Part shown: positions 17,295-26,803 of the stretch, piece after piece
How the letters are laid out: every line of letters begins with the position of its first letter
Position numbering within the stretch: position 1 is the first letter of the stretch
Assembly: GCA_023433775.1 (NCBI GenBank)
Contig: JAEYTY010000161.1
Location: forward strand, 1-38,543
Direction: 5' to 3'
Length of the DNA: 38,543 bases
From: Pseudomonadota bacterium
GTDB taxonomy: Bacteria > Pseudomonadota > Alphaproteobacteria > Rhizobiales > Devosiaceae
Notes under the pieces: generated by a model
The model's input: only the letters and a program-made list of their open reading frames with translations
What the model was told of the DNA's origin: nothing
Databases searched by the model: none
Translations under genes and position numbers: made by a program

Positions 17295-19301
17295 TCAGAA
17301 CTCGCTCCAGTCCGCCGAGATCGCCGCATTGCCCTGGCTGAGATAAGCCTTGGCGGTCTGGCGCACCGAGGCATTGGCCGGGGTCGCAACGGCGACGGGC
17401 GCAGCCTTTTGCACAGGCGCCGCATCACCATCGGTGCGAAACACCGCGACAATCCGGTCAAGCTCGCTGGCCTGCGCTTCGGTCTGCTCGATCGCGGCAT
17501 TGGTTTCTTCCACCAGCGCCGCATTGTGCTGGGTCATCTCGTCCATCTGCCGCACGGCAACGGTCACTTCCTCGATCGCCGAGGCCTGCTCGCGGCTGTC
17601 GCGGGCAATGCTTTCCATCAGGCTCGAATTGGACTTGGCCGCTTCCAGCATGGTGGCAAGCTTGGCCGCAGCCTCACTGACGAGCCGGGTGCCCGAGCTG
17701 ACCTCGCCACTCGAAGTCTCGATCAGCGCCTTGACGTCCGCAGAGGCCGAGGCCGCCGATTGCGCCAGGCGCCGCACTTCCACGGCAACCACCGCAAAGC
17801 CCTTGCCGGCATCGCCCGCCCGCGCCGCTTCCACCGAAGCATTCAGCGCCAGCAGATTGGTCTGGAAAGCAATATCGTCGATCAGCCCGATAATATTGGA
17901 GATTTTCGCCGAAGACGTGGTGATGCGTTCCATGGCCTCGGTGGCCTGGCCCATCACATGGCCACCCTCCTCGGCCGTCTGGCTGACACTCTGGGCAATG
18001 GCATTGGCGTCATGGGCGCGATTGGCATTCTGGAGCACCGTGGTGGCAAGCTGCTCCATCGCCGCCGAGGTTTCCTCGATGGTTGCGGCCTGCTTGGTGG
18101 TGCGCTCGGAAAGATCATTGGCGCCCGAGAGAATTTCGCCCGTTGCGGTCTTCACCGAACGCGAGGTGCTGCGCAGGCGCATCACCACATCGGTCAGGGT
18201 TTCGGCAACCGTATTGATGCTGGTCTGCAATTCAAGGAAGGCGCCGCGATAGGTGCCGTCCATGCGCAGGGTCAGATCCGTACGGGCCAGCGCGGCCAGC
18301 ACGGTGCCTGCATCTTCCAGTCCGCTATCGACCCCGCTCAGCAGGCCGTTGAAATTGGTCGCAATGCGCGCCAGGTCCGGGTCGCTGAGCTCGGCATCAA
18401 GACGCTGGCTGAAATCGCCATCGAGCGAGGCGGCGACGGCCCGGTCGAATTGCGCCTGGAACTGCTCCATCATCTCGGCGCGTTCGGCAATGCCGCGTGC
18501 CCGGCGCTTTTCTTCCTCGCTGAGCGCCGCAACGGTTTTGGCATTGTCGCGGAACACCTGCAGCGTGCGCGCCATGGCGCCGATTTCGTCTCTATTGTCG
18601 AGATAGTCGACCTCGGCATCGAGATCACCATCGGCCAGTGCCTGCATGGAATTGGTGAGCGAGCCAACCGGTCGGGACAGATGTACCGTGCCGACATAGA
18701 TGGCGACGCCCGTGCCAACCCCGAGGCTGAGGACGATGGCCGCGCCCAGCAACATCAGCATGGCGAACTCGAAGTCTTCCATGCCCGCTTTCACCTCGGC
18801 AACCAGTTCGAGGTCGCGGTTGACCACGGCGTCGATCTCGCCCTGATAGGCCTTGCGATTGGCGCGGTTGTCGTCGTTATTGCCCTGCGCATTGGCCTCT
18901 GCCGGATCAACGCCACCCAGTCGCGCGGTTTCAGCGCGGAACTGGCGAAACTCGGCCGCACGCGAGACCACGGCGTCGAACGCGGCAAGGCCTTCGGCAT
19001 CGACCAGCGGCCGCCACTCGGCCAACAAGGCGTCTATGCGATCAAGATTGGTGAGAATGCCTTCGGCAAAGGGCTTGGCCTGTTCGACCGTGTCGGAGGC
19101 ATAGATACCGCGCGCTTCCATCACCACAGCGGTTACATAGCGATTGAGCCTTTCGCCGAGATAGGCTCGGTCCGACAGGTTCACCATGCGGTTCATCCGC
19201 GCGTCATACTCCAGCATGACATAGGCTGAGATGCCCCCAATAACGACGGATGCCAGCCCCATCAGGGCAACAACCGCCAGGACCTTGCCCCGGATCTTCA
19301 T
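17295..19301 (-). CDS. Methyl-accepting chemotaxis protein, helical periplasmic sensor
   Basis: Inner-membrane chemoreceptor of 668 residues. TM1 is at about 7-29, a periplasmic all-helical region (31-178, four-helix-bundle type, no Cache motif) follows, and TM2 is about 179-204. Then come a HAMP domain (ALADGDLDAEVDYLDNRDEIG), a second HAMP-like unit (LDGDFSQRLDAEL, ARTDLTLRMDGTYRG) and the signalling hairpin with tip DDIAFQTNLLALNASVEAAR. It ends SQGNAAISADWSEF, a CheR-docking pentapeptide in the extended tail shared with its neighbours. The ligand is unknown. A perfect TTAA-N7-TTAA box lies about 100 bp upstream and a terminator follows, so it is probably its own transcription unit. Confidence 0.92.
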   Translation of the reverse strand: MKIRGKVLAVVALMGLASVVIGGISAYVMLEYDARMNRMVNLSDRAYLGERLNRYVTAVVMEARGIYASDTVEQAKPFAEGILTNLDRIDALLAEWRPLVDAEGLAAFDAVVSRAAEFRQFRAETARLGGVDPAEANAQGNNDDNRANRKAYQGEIDAVVNRDLELVAEVKAGMEDFEFAMLMLLGAAIVLSLGVGTGVAIYVGTVHLSRPVGSLTNSMQALADGDLDAEVDYLDNRDEIGAMARTLQVFRDNAKTVAALSEEEKRRARGIAERAEMMEQFQAQFDRAVAASLDGDFSQRLDAELSDPDLARIATNFNGLLSGVDSGLEDAGTVLAALARTDLTLRMDGTYRGAFLELQTSINTVAETLTDVVMRLRSTSRSVKTATGEILSGANDLSERTTKQAATIEETSAAMEQLATTVLQNANRAHDANAIAQSVSQTAEEGGHVMGQATEAMERITTSSAKISNIIGLIDDIAFQTNLLALNASVEAARAGDAGKGFAVVAVEVRRLAQSAASASADVKALIETSSGEVSSGTRLVSEAAAKLATMLEAAKSNSSLMESIARDSREQASAIEEVTVAVRQMDEMTQHNAALVEETNAAIEQTEAQASELDRIVAVFRTDGDAAPVQKAAPVAVATPANASVRQTAKAYLSQGNAAISADWSEF

Positions 19302-19398
19302 TTCGACGCTCTTTTCTCCGGCTGCATTCGCCAGTCTCTGCCGGGGACTCCAATCCCCCGCGCGTAATACCCTCCTCTATAAAATACCGCGTTAGAAC

Positions 19399-19413
19399 TT
19401 AATCCGGCGTTAA
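19399..19413. promoter_or_regulatory. Perfect CtrA-type box TTAA-N7-TTAA
   Basis: TTAA at 19399-19402 and TTAA at 19410-19413, separated by TCCGGCG. It matches the alphaproteobacterial CtrA consensus exactly and lies 98-112 bp upstream of the MCP start at 19301. Confidence 0.6.
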
Positions 19414-19463
19414 CTATGAACGACTTGATGTCTACTTTTTGAGCAAATAACGCTGATGTAAGG

Positions 19464-19495
19464 ACAATAAAAAAGAGGGCCAAAAGGCCCTCTTT
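19464..19495 (-). terminator. Terminator after Cache MCP 1
   Basis: Minus strand: AAAGAGGGCC / GGCCCTCTTT with a TTTT loop followed by TTTATTG, 26 bp past the stop at 19521. Strong intrinsic terminator. Confidence 0.9.
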
Positions 19496-19520
19496 CACAA
19501 CTATAAATTGTTCTGGCGGA

Positions 19521-21620
19521 TTAAAATTCTGACCAATCCGCAGCAATCGCTGCATTGCCCTGGCTGAGATAGGACTGGGCCGCGCTGCGCACCTTGTCTG
19601 CCGCAGGCGCGCGTGGCGCCTCGCGGGGCCGCTGAACCCGCGCCACCGGCGCTTCTTCTGCTTCGCCGCCGCGCGATCCTTCTTCGAGCGAGAACACAGC
19701 CACGACCCGGTCCAGCTCGCTGGCCTGCGACTCGGTCTGCTCGATGGCCGCATTGGTCTCTTCCACCAGCGCCGCATTGTGCTGGGTCATCTCGTCCAGC
19801 GTGCGCACGGCGGAGCCGACTTCATCAATGGCAACGGCCTGAGCCTGGCTGGCCTTAGCGATCTGCTGCATCAGATCGGCATTTTCGCTGACCGCGCCCA
19901 GCATGTTCTGCAACTGGTCGGCCGCGCTCGACACAAGCTTGGAGCCGCCGCGCACTTCTTCGGCGCTCTGCTCGATCAGAACCTTGACCTCGGACGAGGC
20001 CTGCGCGGCAGACTGGGCGAGGCGCCGCACTTCCACGGCCACCACGGCAAAGCCCTTGCCCGCCTCACCCGCCCGCGCCGCTTCCACCGAAGCGTTGAGC
20101 GCCAGCAGATTGGTCTGGAAAGCAATGTCATCGATCATGCCGATGATGTTGGAGATCTTGGCCGAGGAGGCCGTGATCCGCTCCATCGCCGCATTGGCGT
20201 TTTCCATAACCTTGCCGCTCGCCGCCGCATTGCTCGAAACGGCTTCCGCCTTCACATTGGCGTCGCCTGCCATGCGGGCATTCTCGGCCACCGTGGACGC
20301 AAGCTGCTCCATGGCCGCCGAGGTCTGCTCGATAGTCGCGGCCTGGCGCGTCGTGCGTTCGGACAGATCATTGGCGCCGGACAGGATCTCGCTTGTCGCG
20401 GTCTTGAGCGCGCGCGAGGTGACGCGCAGATTGCCGATCACCTCGGTGAGCTTTTCGGCCACCGCATTGGTGTCGTTCATCAGCTTGGCAAACGAGCCCT
20501 GATATTGCCCCTGAACGCGCTGTGTGAGGTCTGCTTCAGCCAGAGCCGCCAATACGGCGCCGGTTTCACCCAGGCCACGATCCACGGTTTCCACCAGCGT
20601 ATTGACGCTGCCGGCAAGGCTGTTGAGTTCGGCATCGGGGAACTGGGCGTGAACGCGCTTGCTGAAGTCGCCGGCAATGGCCGCATCGACCACTTCGCCA
20701 AAGGCCGCCTGCAGCGCCACCATCATGTCGGTGCGCTCTTCGCGGCGGCGGATCGAGGCGGCGCGCTCTTCATCAGTCATCTGGCTGACCTTGAGGCCGT
20801 TCTCGCGGAACACTTCCACGGCCTTGGCCATCTCGCCCATTTCATTGCGTCGGTCGAGATAGGGCACCACCGCATCGAAATCGCCCTCGGCAATGGTCTT
20901 CATGGTCTGGGCGAGGCGGGGAACCGGGCTGATCATCAGGCGCGAGATGAAGAAGCCGACAATGCCCAGCACCACAAGCACGGCCGCGCCAACAGCGAGC
21001 AACACGCTGACCGTACCCAGGATGACGCTGTCGGCCTGGGCCTTGTCGACACCGACCTGCGTGGCGCCAACAACATTGGCGTCGCGGTCAAAGATCGGCA
21101 TGTACCCGGTATAATAAGGCGTGCCCAGAACATCGGCTTCGCCAAAATAGCTCATGCCATTGCGCAGCTGCTCATAGGCGGGGCCGTCGCGGCCAAGCGT
21201 TGCACCTTCGATGCGGACACCGTCCGAGGAAAGCATATTGGTGGTCAGCAGCACGAATTCCTCGCTCGCCGCATCCCAGGCAAAGATCGCCGCTGTCTCG
21301 CCAGTCACGCGGGCAATGGAATCCACCGTCTTGTGATCGATGATTCGCGTCGGCATCGACCAGGTCTGCACCTTGTCGATATCGCCATTTTCCAGCCACA
21401 GGGTTTCAACGCCCGGCATGGTATTGGCCAGTACCGTTGCCGCGATCTTCATATTGGTGACTTGCTGGCGCTGGTTGGTATCGCGCACCGAGGCCGACAT
21501 ATTGACATAGAGCGCAGCGGTAACAGCGCCGACGGCAACAATGACGAAAACAATGACCAGGGCAGCGATGCCGGTGGTCATGCGGATATTTGCAACCGGA
21601 CGGGCCAGAGCCTTGAGCAT
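19521..21620 (-). CDS. Methyl-accepting chemotaxis protein with Cache_3-like sensor (1)
   Basis: Inner-membrane chemoreceptor of 699 residues. TM1 is about 15-38. The periplasmic Cache_3-like sensor (40-195) is recognisable from VDSIARVTGETAAIF, TTNMLSSDGVRIEGATLG and the YTGYMPIFDRDANVVGATQ strand pair. TM2 is about 200-225. Two HAMP units follow (IAEGDFDAVVPYLDRRNEMG; AIAGDFSKRV / AEADLTQRV), then the signalling domain with the usual tip. It ends SQGNAAIAADWSEF, with the CheR-docking pentapeptide. Cache_3 domains commonly bind small organic acids; the ligand here is not predictable. GGGGGA 5 bp upstream supports the start. A near-perfect CtrA-type box lies about 70 bp upstream. Confidence 0.92.
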   Translation of the reverse strand: MLKALARPVANIRMTTGIAALVIVFVIVAVGAVTAALYVNMSASVRDTNQRQQVTNMKIAATVLANTMPGVETLWLENGDIDKVQTWSMPTRIIDHKTVDSIARVTGETAAIFAWDAASEEFVLLTTNMLSSDGVRIEGATLGRDGPAYEQLRNGMSYFGEADVLGTPYYTGYMPIFDRDANVVGATQVGVDKAQADSVILGTVSVLLAVGAAVLVVLGIVGFFISRLMISPVPRLAQTMKTIAEGDFDAVVPYLDRRNEMGEMAKAVEVFRENGLKVSQMTDEERAASIRRREERTDMMVALQAAFGEVVDAAIAGDFSKRVHAQFPDAELNSLAGSVNTLVETVDRGLGETGAVLAALAEADLTQRVQGQYQGSFAKLMNDTNAVAEKLTEVIGNLRVTSRALKTATSEILSGANDLSERTTRQAATIEQTSAAMEQLASTVAENARMAGDANVKAEAVSSNAAASGKVMENANAAMERITASSAKISNIIGMIDDIAFQTNLLALNASVEAARAGEAGKGFAVVAVEVRRLAQSAAQASSEVKVLIEQSAEEVRGGSKLVSSAADQLQNMLGAVSENADLMQQIAKASQAQAVAIDEVGSAVRTLDEMTQHNAALVEETNAAIEQTESQASELDRVVAVFSLEEGSRGGEAEEAPVARVQRPREAPRAPAADKVRSAAQSYLSQGNAAIAADWSEF

Positions 21621-21688
21621 ACCATTCCCCCAAACAGGACGTGCCCGAGACGAAGCGGGCCTAGATTGGGAAATTTACCAGTGCCGCA

Positions 21689-21703
21689 TTAACCGAGTGT
21701 TAT
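21689..21703. promoter_or_regulatory. Candidate CtrA box TTAA-N7-TTAT
   Basis: TTAA and TTAT separated by seven bases (CCGAGTG), one mismatch from consensus, about 70 bp upstream of the MCP start at 21620. The sequence TTAACNGAGTGTT is shared with the spacer of the next MCP. Confidence 0.5.
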
Positions 21704-21718
21704 CCCCACCATACAGGT

Positions 21719-21757
21719 AAAAATGGAGAACCCGCGGCACTTCGGAGTGCAGCGGGT
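21719..21757 (-). terminator. Terminator after Cache MCP 2
   Basis: Minus strand stem ACCCGC-GCACT closing on a four-base loop, with one internal mismatch. A TTTTT run follows about 7 bases after the stem. It is 30 bp past the stop at 21787. Confidence 0.65.
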
Positions 21758-21786
21758 CCGATGGGGTCAGCCGTTTTGCAGAGGTG

Positions 21787-23853
21787 TCAGAATTCGTCCC
21801 AGTCCTCGGCGAGGGCGGCATTGCCCTGGGTCTTGAGGCTGGGCGCTGCGCTGCGCAGGCGCTCCTGCTGGGCGCGAACCGGGCTTGCCGCTGGTGCTTT
21901 CCGGTGGGCAGCGCCGTTATCACCGATGCGGAAGACTTCGACAATCCGGTCGAGTTCGCTGGCCTGCGATTCCGTTTGCTCGATGGCCGCATTAGTTTGT
22001 TCCACCAGCGCCGCATTGTGCTGGGTCATCTCATCCATGGTGCGCACCGCCGTGGTCACCTCTTCGATGGCCGAGGCCTGCTCGCGGCTGTCATGGGCGA
22101 TGGCTTCGAGCGCCGCTGTATTCTCGCGGATGGCTTCAAGCATGGACGAAAGCTTGCCGGCAGCGTCACCCACGAGCTTGGAGCCCGAAGTCACTTCGCC
22201 CGCGCTTTGCTCGATCAGGACCTTGACCTCGGACGAGGCCTGCGCTGCCGATTGGGCGAGGCGTCGCACTTCCACGGCTACCACCGCAAAGCCCTTGCCC
22301 GCATCCCCGGCCCGGGCTGCTTCCACCGAGGCGTTCAGCGCCAGGAGATTGGTCTGGAAGGCGATATCGTCGATCATGCCAATGATGTTGGAAATCTTGG
22401 CCGAGGATGCGGTGATCCGCTCCATCGCCTGATTGGCTGCATCCATCACCTCGCCACCCTCTTCGGCGGTCTTGGTCACCCGCGCAGCATTGGCGCTGGC
22501 GTCGCGGGCCCGTTCGGCATTCTTGAGCACGGTCGAAGCCAGCTGTTCGATGGAAGCCGAGGTTTCCTCAATGGTTGCTGCCTGCCGGGTCGTGCGCTCG
22601 GAAAGGTCATTGGCGCCGGAGAGGATTTCCCCGGTGGCCGATTTCAGCGAGCCCGAGGTATGGCGCAACTGGCTGACCACGGCGCTAAGCTTGTCCGCCA
22701 CCGCATTGGTATCGGTCTTGAGCCGCGCAAAGGCGCCCTCATATTCGCCCACCATGCGGTGCGTCAGGTCGGTATTGGCCATGGCCCCGAGAACTTCACC
22801 GATTTCGGTGACGCCGCGATTGAAGGTCTCGACCAGATTATTGACGCTGGAGGCCAGCGCATTGAGTTCGGGATCGGGGAATTCCGCCGTCACGCGGCCG
22901 GTAAAGTCGCCGGCCACTGCCGCATCGACCACCGCACCGAACGCGCTCTGCAGCTCGCTCATCATGTGCTTGCGGCTTTCCTGGTCGGCAATGATCCGGG
23001 CGGCTTCCGCCTCGGTCATCTGGCTGACGCGCAAGCCGTTCTGGCGGAAGACTTCCACCGCGCGCGCCATGGCGCCCACTTCATTGCCCATGTCCGTATA
23101 GGGCACTTCAGCCTCATAATTGCCTTCGGCAATCGCATCCATGGCCCCGGCCAGCCGGGGAATGGGCCTGGTGATGAAGCGCGAGGCGATAAAGCCCGCC
23201 GCACCCAGCGCCAGCGTCACGACTGCGCCCACCATGGCAAGCAGGCCCAATACGCTCGTGGCCGAAGCTTCGACATGGCTCATGGGCGTACCAACGACAA
23301 TCGCGCCCATCACCGCGCCATCCATTTTCTGGATGGGCTGGGCCGCGCCGTAAAACTCAACGCCATTCATGACCAGCGGGCCCGTATAGGGCATACCCGC
23401 CGCCAATTGCTCATAGACGGCGCTGCTCTTGTCCATGGTCTGGTCAATGGCGCGGGCATTGCCATCGAGCACAAGGCTCGTGGTCTTGCTCGTCATCTCG
23501 CCGCTGGCCGCGTCAAAAACATAAATGGCCGCCTGCTGCTTGGTGACGCGAGTGACCGAGTCGATGATTTCATTGTCATAGAAGGGAGGCACGGCCCAGG
23601 TCTGGAACCGCTTGATGGTGCCATCCTCGTTCCACTGCAGCACGGAGCCGGAAATGCGGCGCTCCAGAATAGTCGCGGCCACACCGACATTGGTGTCCTG
23701 CTGGGTGCGGCTGTCGGCGAGCGACTGCGAATAGAGATTGACATAGATGGAGGCCGACACCGCCGCGATCGATCCGATAATCGAACACATCACGAGCACG
23801 AGAATGGTGCTGGTCATCCGTATATTGCCGAAAAGCCGGGCAATTTTACGCAT
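21787..23853 (-). CDS. Methyl-accepting chemotaxis protein with Cache_3-like sensor (2)
   Basis: Inner-membrane chemoreceptor of 688 residues, paralogous to the preceding one. TM1 is 13-36. The periplasmic Cache_3-like domain (40-190) contains IIDSVTRVTKQQAAIYVFD, TTSLVLDGNARAIDQTM and a diverged second half (GVEFYGAAQPIQKMDGAV). TM2 is about 197-222. Two HAMP units and the canonical hairpin follow. It ends TQGNAALAEDWDEF, with a CheR-docking pentapeptide. The ATG at 23853 has GGGGAGA six bases upstream, which is much better than the frame's earlier start at 23892. The differing sensor and similar C-terminal two thirds suggest duplication with sensor divergence. Confidence 0.92.
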   Translation of the reverse strand: MRKIARLFGNIRMTSTILVLVMCSIIGSIAAVSASIYVNLYSQSLADSRTQQDTNVGVAATILERRISGSVLQWNEDGTIKRFQTWAVPPFYDNEIIDSVTRVTKQQAAIYVFDAASGEMTSKTTSLVLDGNARAIDQTMDKSSAVYEQLAAGMPYTGPLVMNGVEFYGAAQPIQKMDGAVMGAIVVGTPMSHVEASATSVLGLLAMVGAVVTLALGAAGFIASRFITRPIPRLAGAMDAIAEGNYEAEVPYTDMGNEVGAMARAVEVFRQNGLRVSQMTEAEAARIIADQESRKHMMSELQSAFGAVVDAAVAGDFTGRVTAEFPDPELNALASSVNNLVETFNRGVTEIGEVLGAMANTDLTHRMVGEYEGAFARLKTDTNAVADKLSAVVSQLRHTSGSLKSATGEILSGANDLSERTTRQAATIEETSASIEQLASTVLKNAERARDASANAARVTKTAEEGGEVMDAANQAMERITASSAKISNIIGMIDDIAFQTNLLALNASVEAARAGDAGKGFAVVAVEVRRLAQSAAQASSEVKVLIEQSAGEVTSGSKLVGDAAGKLSSMLEAIRENTAALEAIAHDSREQASAIEEVTTAVRTMDEMTQHNAALVEQTNAAIEQTESQASELDRIVEVFRIGDNGAAHRKAPAASPVRAQQERLRSAAPSLKTQGNAALAEDWDEF

Positions 23854-23934
23854 CTTGTTCTCCCCATTAGGCGGCGCATTTGGCCGACCCAAGCCCGTTC
23901 TCGGGCCAAGTCCGAAAAGGCTAAGTCAAAGCGG

Positions 23935-23949
23935 TTAACTGAGTGTTGT
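23935..23949. promoter_or_regulatory. Candidate CtrA box (TTAA-N7-TTGT)
   Basis: TTAA with a degenerate second half at the 7-bp spacing, about 84 bp upstream of the MCP start at 23853. The context GTTAACTGAGTGTT resembles the box at 21689. Confidence 0.35.
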
Positions 23950-24083
23950 AAGGACTTTTCCGTATCGGTAAAAAACGATCAAATTTGCAGCAAATGCTCA
24001 AATTTATCGCATTTCGCGCGCCATAAGCCGGCGGGGAGACGTTTTCGTCACCCCGCACCCTGCCGATTGACTGGTGGACAGCG

Positions 24084-26561
24084 CTAGAACGCGGTCCAGT
24101 CGCTGTCGATGGCGGCATTGCCCTGGGCGAGATAGGCCCGGGCCGAAGCACGCCTTGCCGGCGCCGCGCGTTTCTCGCCCACATCATTGCCATTGCCGGC
24201 CACCGTGAACACTTCCACGATCCGGTCGAGCTGGGTGGCCTGGGTTTCCGTCTGCTCGATGGCAGCATTCATTTCTTCCACCAGCGCGGCATTGTGCTGG
24301 GTCATTTCATCCATCTGGCGGACGGCTGAATTGACCTCCTCGATAGAGGCCGCCTGTTCGCGGCTTTCATGGGCAATCGTCGTCATCAGCCCATTGGAAA
24401 TCCGCGCCGCTTCGAGAATGGATTCGAGCTTGGCCGCCGCATCATGGACAAGGCGCGATCCGCCTTTGACCTCAAGCGCGCTCTGCTCGATCAGCGCCTT
24501 CACATCCGCAGAGGCTGAAGCGGCGGACTGCGCAAGGCGGCGCACTTCCACGGCCACCACGGCAAAGCCTTTGCCAGCCTCGCCGGCACGCGCCGCTTCG
24601 ACGGAAGCATTCAGCGCCAGCAGATTGGTCTGGAAGGCGATGTCGTCAATCATGCCGATAATATTGGAGATCTTGCCCGAGGAGGCGGTGATCTGCTCCA
24701 TGGCGCTGGTGGCCTGCGCCATCACCACGCCACCCTCTTCAGCGCTATTGGTCACCGAGTCAGCACTGCGGCTGGCGTCCTGCGCCCGCTCGGCATTGCC
24801 CAGCACGGTCGAGGCCAGCTTTTCCATCGCCGCCGAGGTTTCCTCGATGGTCGCGGCCTGTCGCGTGGTGCGCTCGGAAAGATCGTTGGCGCCCGAGAGA
24901 ATTTCGCTCGTCGCCGTCTTCAGTGTACCCGACGTCGAGCGCAATTGCCCCACGACATCGTTGAGGCGGTCGGCCACGGCATTGGTATCGGCTTTCAGCG
25001 TGGCAAAGGCACCTTCATATTCGCCGCTCATACGCTTGGTGAGATCGGTATTGGCCAGAGCGCCGAGCACCAACCCGATTTCGCTGACGCCGCGATGGAA
25101 GGTGCTGACGAGATTATTGATGCCCGCCGAAAGCGCATTGAGCTCGGGATCGGGGAATTCGACATTAACCTGGCGGGTAAAGTCGCCGGCCACAGCCGCA
25201 TCGACCACCGCGCCAAAGGCCTGCTGCAATTCCTGCATCATGGCCGTGCGCTCGGCCTGGTTCTGCACGATCCGCACAGCCTCGGCCTCGGTCATTTCAT
25301 TGACCTTGAGTCCGTTCTCGCGAAACACTTCTACCGCCCGCGCCATGGCGCCGATTTCGTCCTTGCGCCGGCCGCCCTGCACCTCGGTGCTGAGATCGCC
25401 ATCAGCAAGGGTCTGCATCGTATTGGTGAGGCGCGAGATGGGCTTGGTGATGGTGCGCGCAAAAAGGCCCCCGCCCAGCGCGGCCAGCACCAGCAGGGCA
25501 CCGCCGACCAGGAAGATCATGTTGCGCATATTGTTGACCGGCGCGTAGACCTCGTCCTCCGGCTGCACGGCAACCACGGCCCAGGTCACATCGCCCACGC
25601 TCACCGGCTGGGCCCGCACCACCATGGGCGCCGCCCGGTAATCGGTGCTCGTGCCCTCGACGGTTTCCCCGCCGATTGCTGCCGCCACCACATCCGAGGT
25701 AAGGCTGGTCTCAAGCACATCGCTTTCCTCGGTGATGCGCGAATTGGTGCGCAGCAATCCATCGCTGCCCACCACCACAACTTCGCCGCTGCGCCCGAGC
25801 CCGGAAAGATCGGCAACCTTGCCGCTGATCGCTTCTGGGCCAATGGCGAGCACCATTGTGCCCATGCGGTTTTCCTTGTCGAAAACCGGCATGGCCATGA
25901 AGCTGACCGGCTGGCCGGTCGGCGCATAAACCGAGAAATCAACGAAGGCCGCCTGGCCTTCCTCCATAGCCTGTGCAGCGGCAAAGGCGCGCCCCAGACC
26001 ACTTTCGGCCAGGGCCGCATCGCTCACCACATTGGCGACGAAATCATTGTTCTTCTGCACCGAATAGACCACGTCGCCAGCTGAATTGATCAGCAGCACG
26101 TCGCCATAGAGGCGCTCCTGCATCAGCGTGCGGAAACCGGCATGGTAGCGCTTGTGCACCGCATCATAACCCGCCGCCTTGCCCCCGGAGCTATCGAGCA
26201 GGAAGCGCTGTGCGGGATCGGGATTGTCGGTGATATAGGCCTTCTGCACCAGCGGCGCCGCCTTTTCTGCAAGGCCCGAGCGCAGCTCACCCAACGCGCG
26301 ATCAAGGTTCTTGGCGGCAGCCGCGGTGTCGTCGCGCTGCACGAAGAGGCGGAGGTCAACCTCCACGCTGCCATAATAATCACTGACCAGCGCCGCCGCC
26401 GTTTGCAGCGATGCCTGCATCGACTGGTCGCGCTGCTCCTTCACCGTATTGAGGCCGATGAGATAGCTGGCAATGCCGATGCCGGCGCCAACCACAAGCG
26501 CCGAACCCACCAGGGCCAGCGGCAATTTCTGGGCAATCTTGAGCTGCGGAAAAAGGCGCAT
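24084..26561 (-). CDS. Methyl-accepting chemotaxis protein with large dCache-like sensor
   Basis: Inner-membrane chemoreceptor of 825 residues. TM1 is 10-34. A periplasmic region of about 310 residues follows, with a helical start (LVSDYYGSVEVDLRLFVQRD) and then two Cache-like lobes (YGDVLLINSAGDVVYSVQKN, VSFMAMPVFDKENRMGTMVL, GEVVVVGSDGLLRTNSRI, VTWAVVAVQPEDEVY). TM2 is about 345-368. HAMP (TLADGDLSTEVQGG), a second HAMP-like unit and the canonical hairpin tip follow. It ends AQGNAAIDSDWTAF, with a CheR-docking pentapeptide. The ligand is unknown; dCache receptors usually sense amino acids or small metabolites. A CtrA-type box lies at 26684. Confidence 0.92.
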   Translation of the reverse strand: MRLFPQLKIAQKLPLALVGSALVVGAGIGIASYLIGLNTVKEQRDQSMQASLQTAAALVSDYYGSVEVDLRLFVQRDDTAAAAKNLDRALGELRSGLAEKAAPLVQKAYITDNPDPAQRFLLDSSGGKAAGYDAVHKRYHAGFRTLMQERLYGDVLLINSAGDVVYSVQKNNDFVANVVSDAALAESGLGRAFAAAQAMEEGQAAFVDFSVYAPTGQPVSFMAMPVFDKENRMGTMVLAIGPEAISGKVADLSGLGRSGEVVVVGSDGLLRTNSRITEESDVLETSLTSDVVAAAIGGETVEGTSTDYRAAPMVVRAQPVSVGDVTWAVVAVQPEDEVYAPVNNMRNMIFLVGGALLVLAALGGGLFARTITKPISRLTNTMQTLADGDLSTEVQGGRRKDEIGAMARAVEVFRENGLKVNEMTEAEAVRIVQNQAERTAMMQELQQAFGAVVDAAVAGDFTRQVNVEFPDPELNALSAGINNLVSTFHRGVSEIGLVLGALANTDLTKRMSGEYEGAFATLKADTNAVADRLNDVVGQLRSTSGTLKTATSEILSGANDLSERTTRQAATIEETSAAMEKLASTVLGNAERAQDASRSADSVTNSAEEGGVVMAQATSAMEQITASSGKISNIIGMIDDIAFQTNLLALNASVEAARAGEAGKGFAVVAVEVRRLAQSAASASADVKALIEQSALEVKGGSRLVHDAAAKLESILEAARISNGLMTTIAHESREQAASIEEVNSAVRQMDEMTQHNAALVEEMNAAIEQTETQATQLDRIVEVFTVAGNGNDVGEKRAAPARRASARAYLAQGNAAIDSDWTAF

Positions 26562-26683
26562 GAAACAATTCCCCCGGATAGTCGCGCCATTTATGGGGAC
26601 AGGGGTATGTCCCGGCGTCGACGATCAACCAATGTCGAGCGGTTTTTTATGACCGTAATTCCGCAAACGATACAGGTGGTGGA

Positions 26684-26698
26684 TTAATCACCTGTTAC
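26684..26698. promoter_or_regulatory. Candidate CtrA box TTAA-N7-TTAC
   Basis: TTAA and TTAC spaced by TCACCTG, one mismatch from consensus, about 125 bp upstream of the dCache MCP start at 26561 and 3' of cheY2. Confidence 0.5.
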
Positions 26699-26732
26699 GG
26701 ATATTTCCTGACCCGATCACAAAGGAGCGTTT

Positions 26733-26771
26733 TGTAACAAAAAGCGCCCTCGGCCAGTGGCGGAGCGCTTT
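26733..26771 (-). terminator. Terminator after cheY2
   Basis: Minus strand AAAGCGC...GCGCTTT outer stem with inner GCC / GGC pairs and a following TTTTTGTT, 33 bp past the cheY2 stop. It separates the che block from the MCP array. Confidence 0.75.
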
Positions 26772-26803
26772 CGCAGATCGACTCTGTTTGGAGGATGGAC
26801 GCC

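Noticed and set aside
24032..24055. Stem-loop CGGGGAGACG-TTTT-CGTCACCCCG after the dCache MCP
   Set aside because: Good stem with one mismatch, but no T-run on either side; not called as a terminator.
17409..24087. Several 600-770 codon plus-strand frames
   Set aside because: All are antisense to MCP genes, and their repeated words mirror the MCP repeats.
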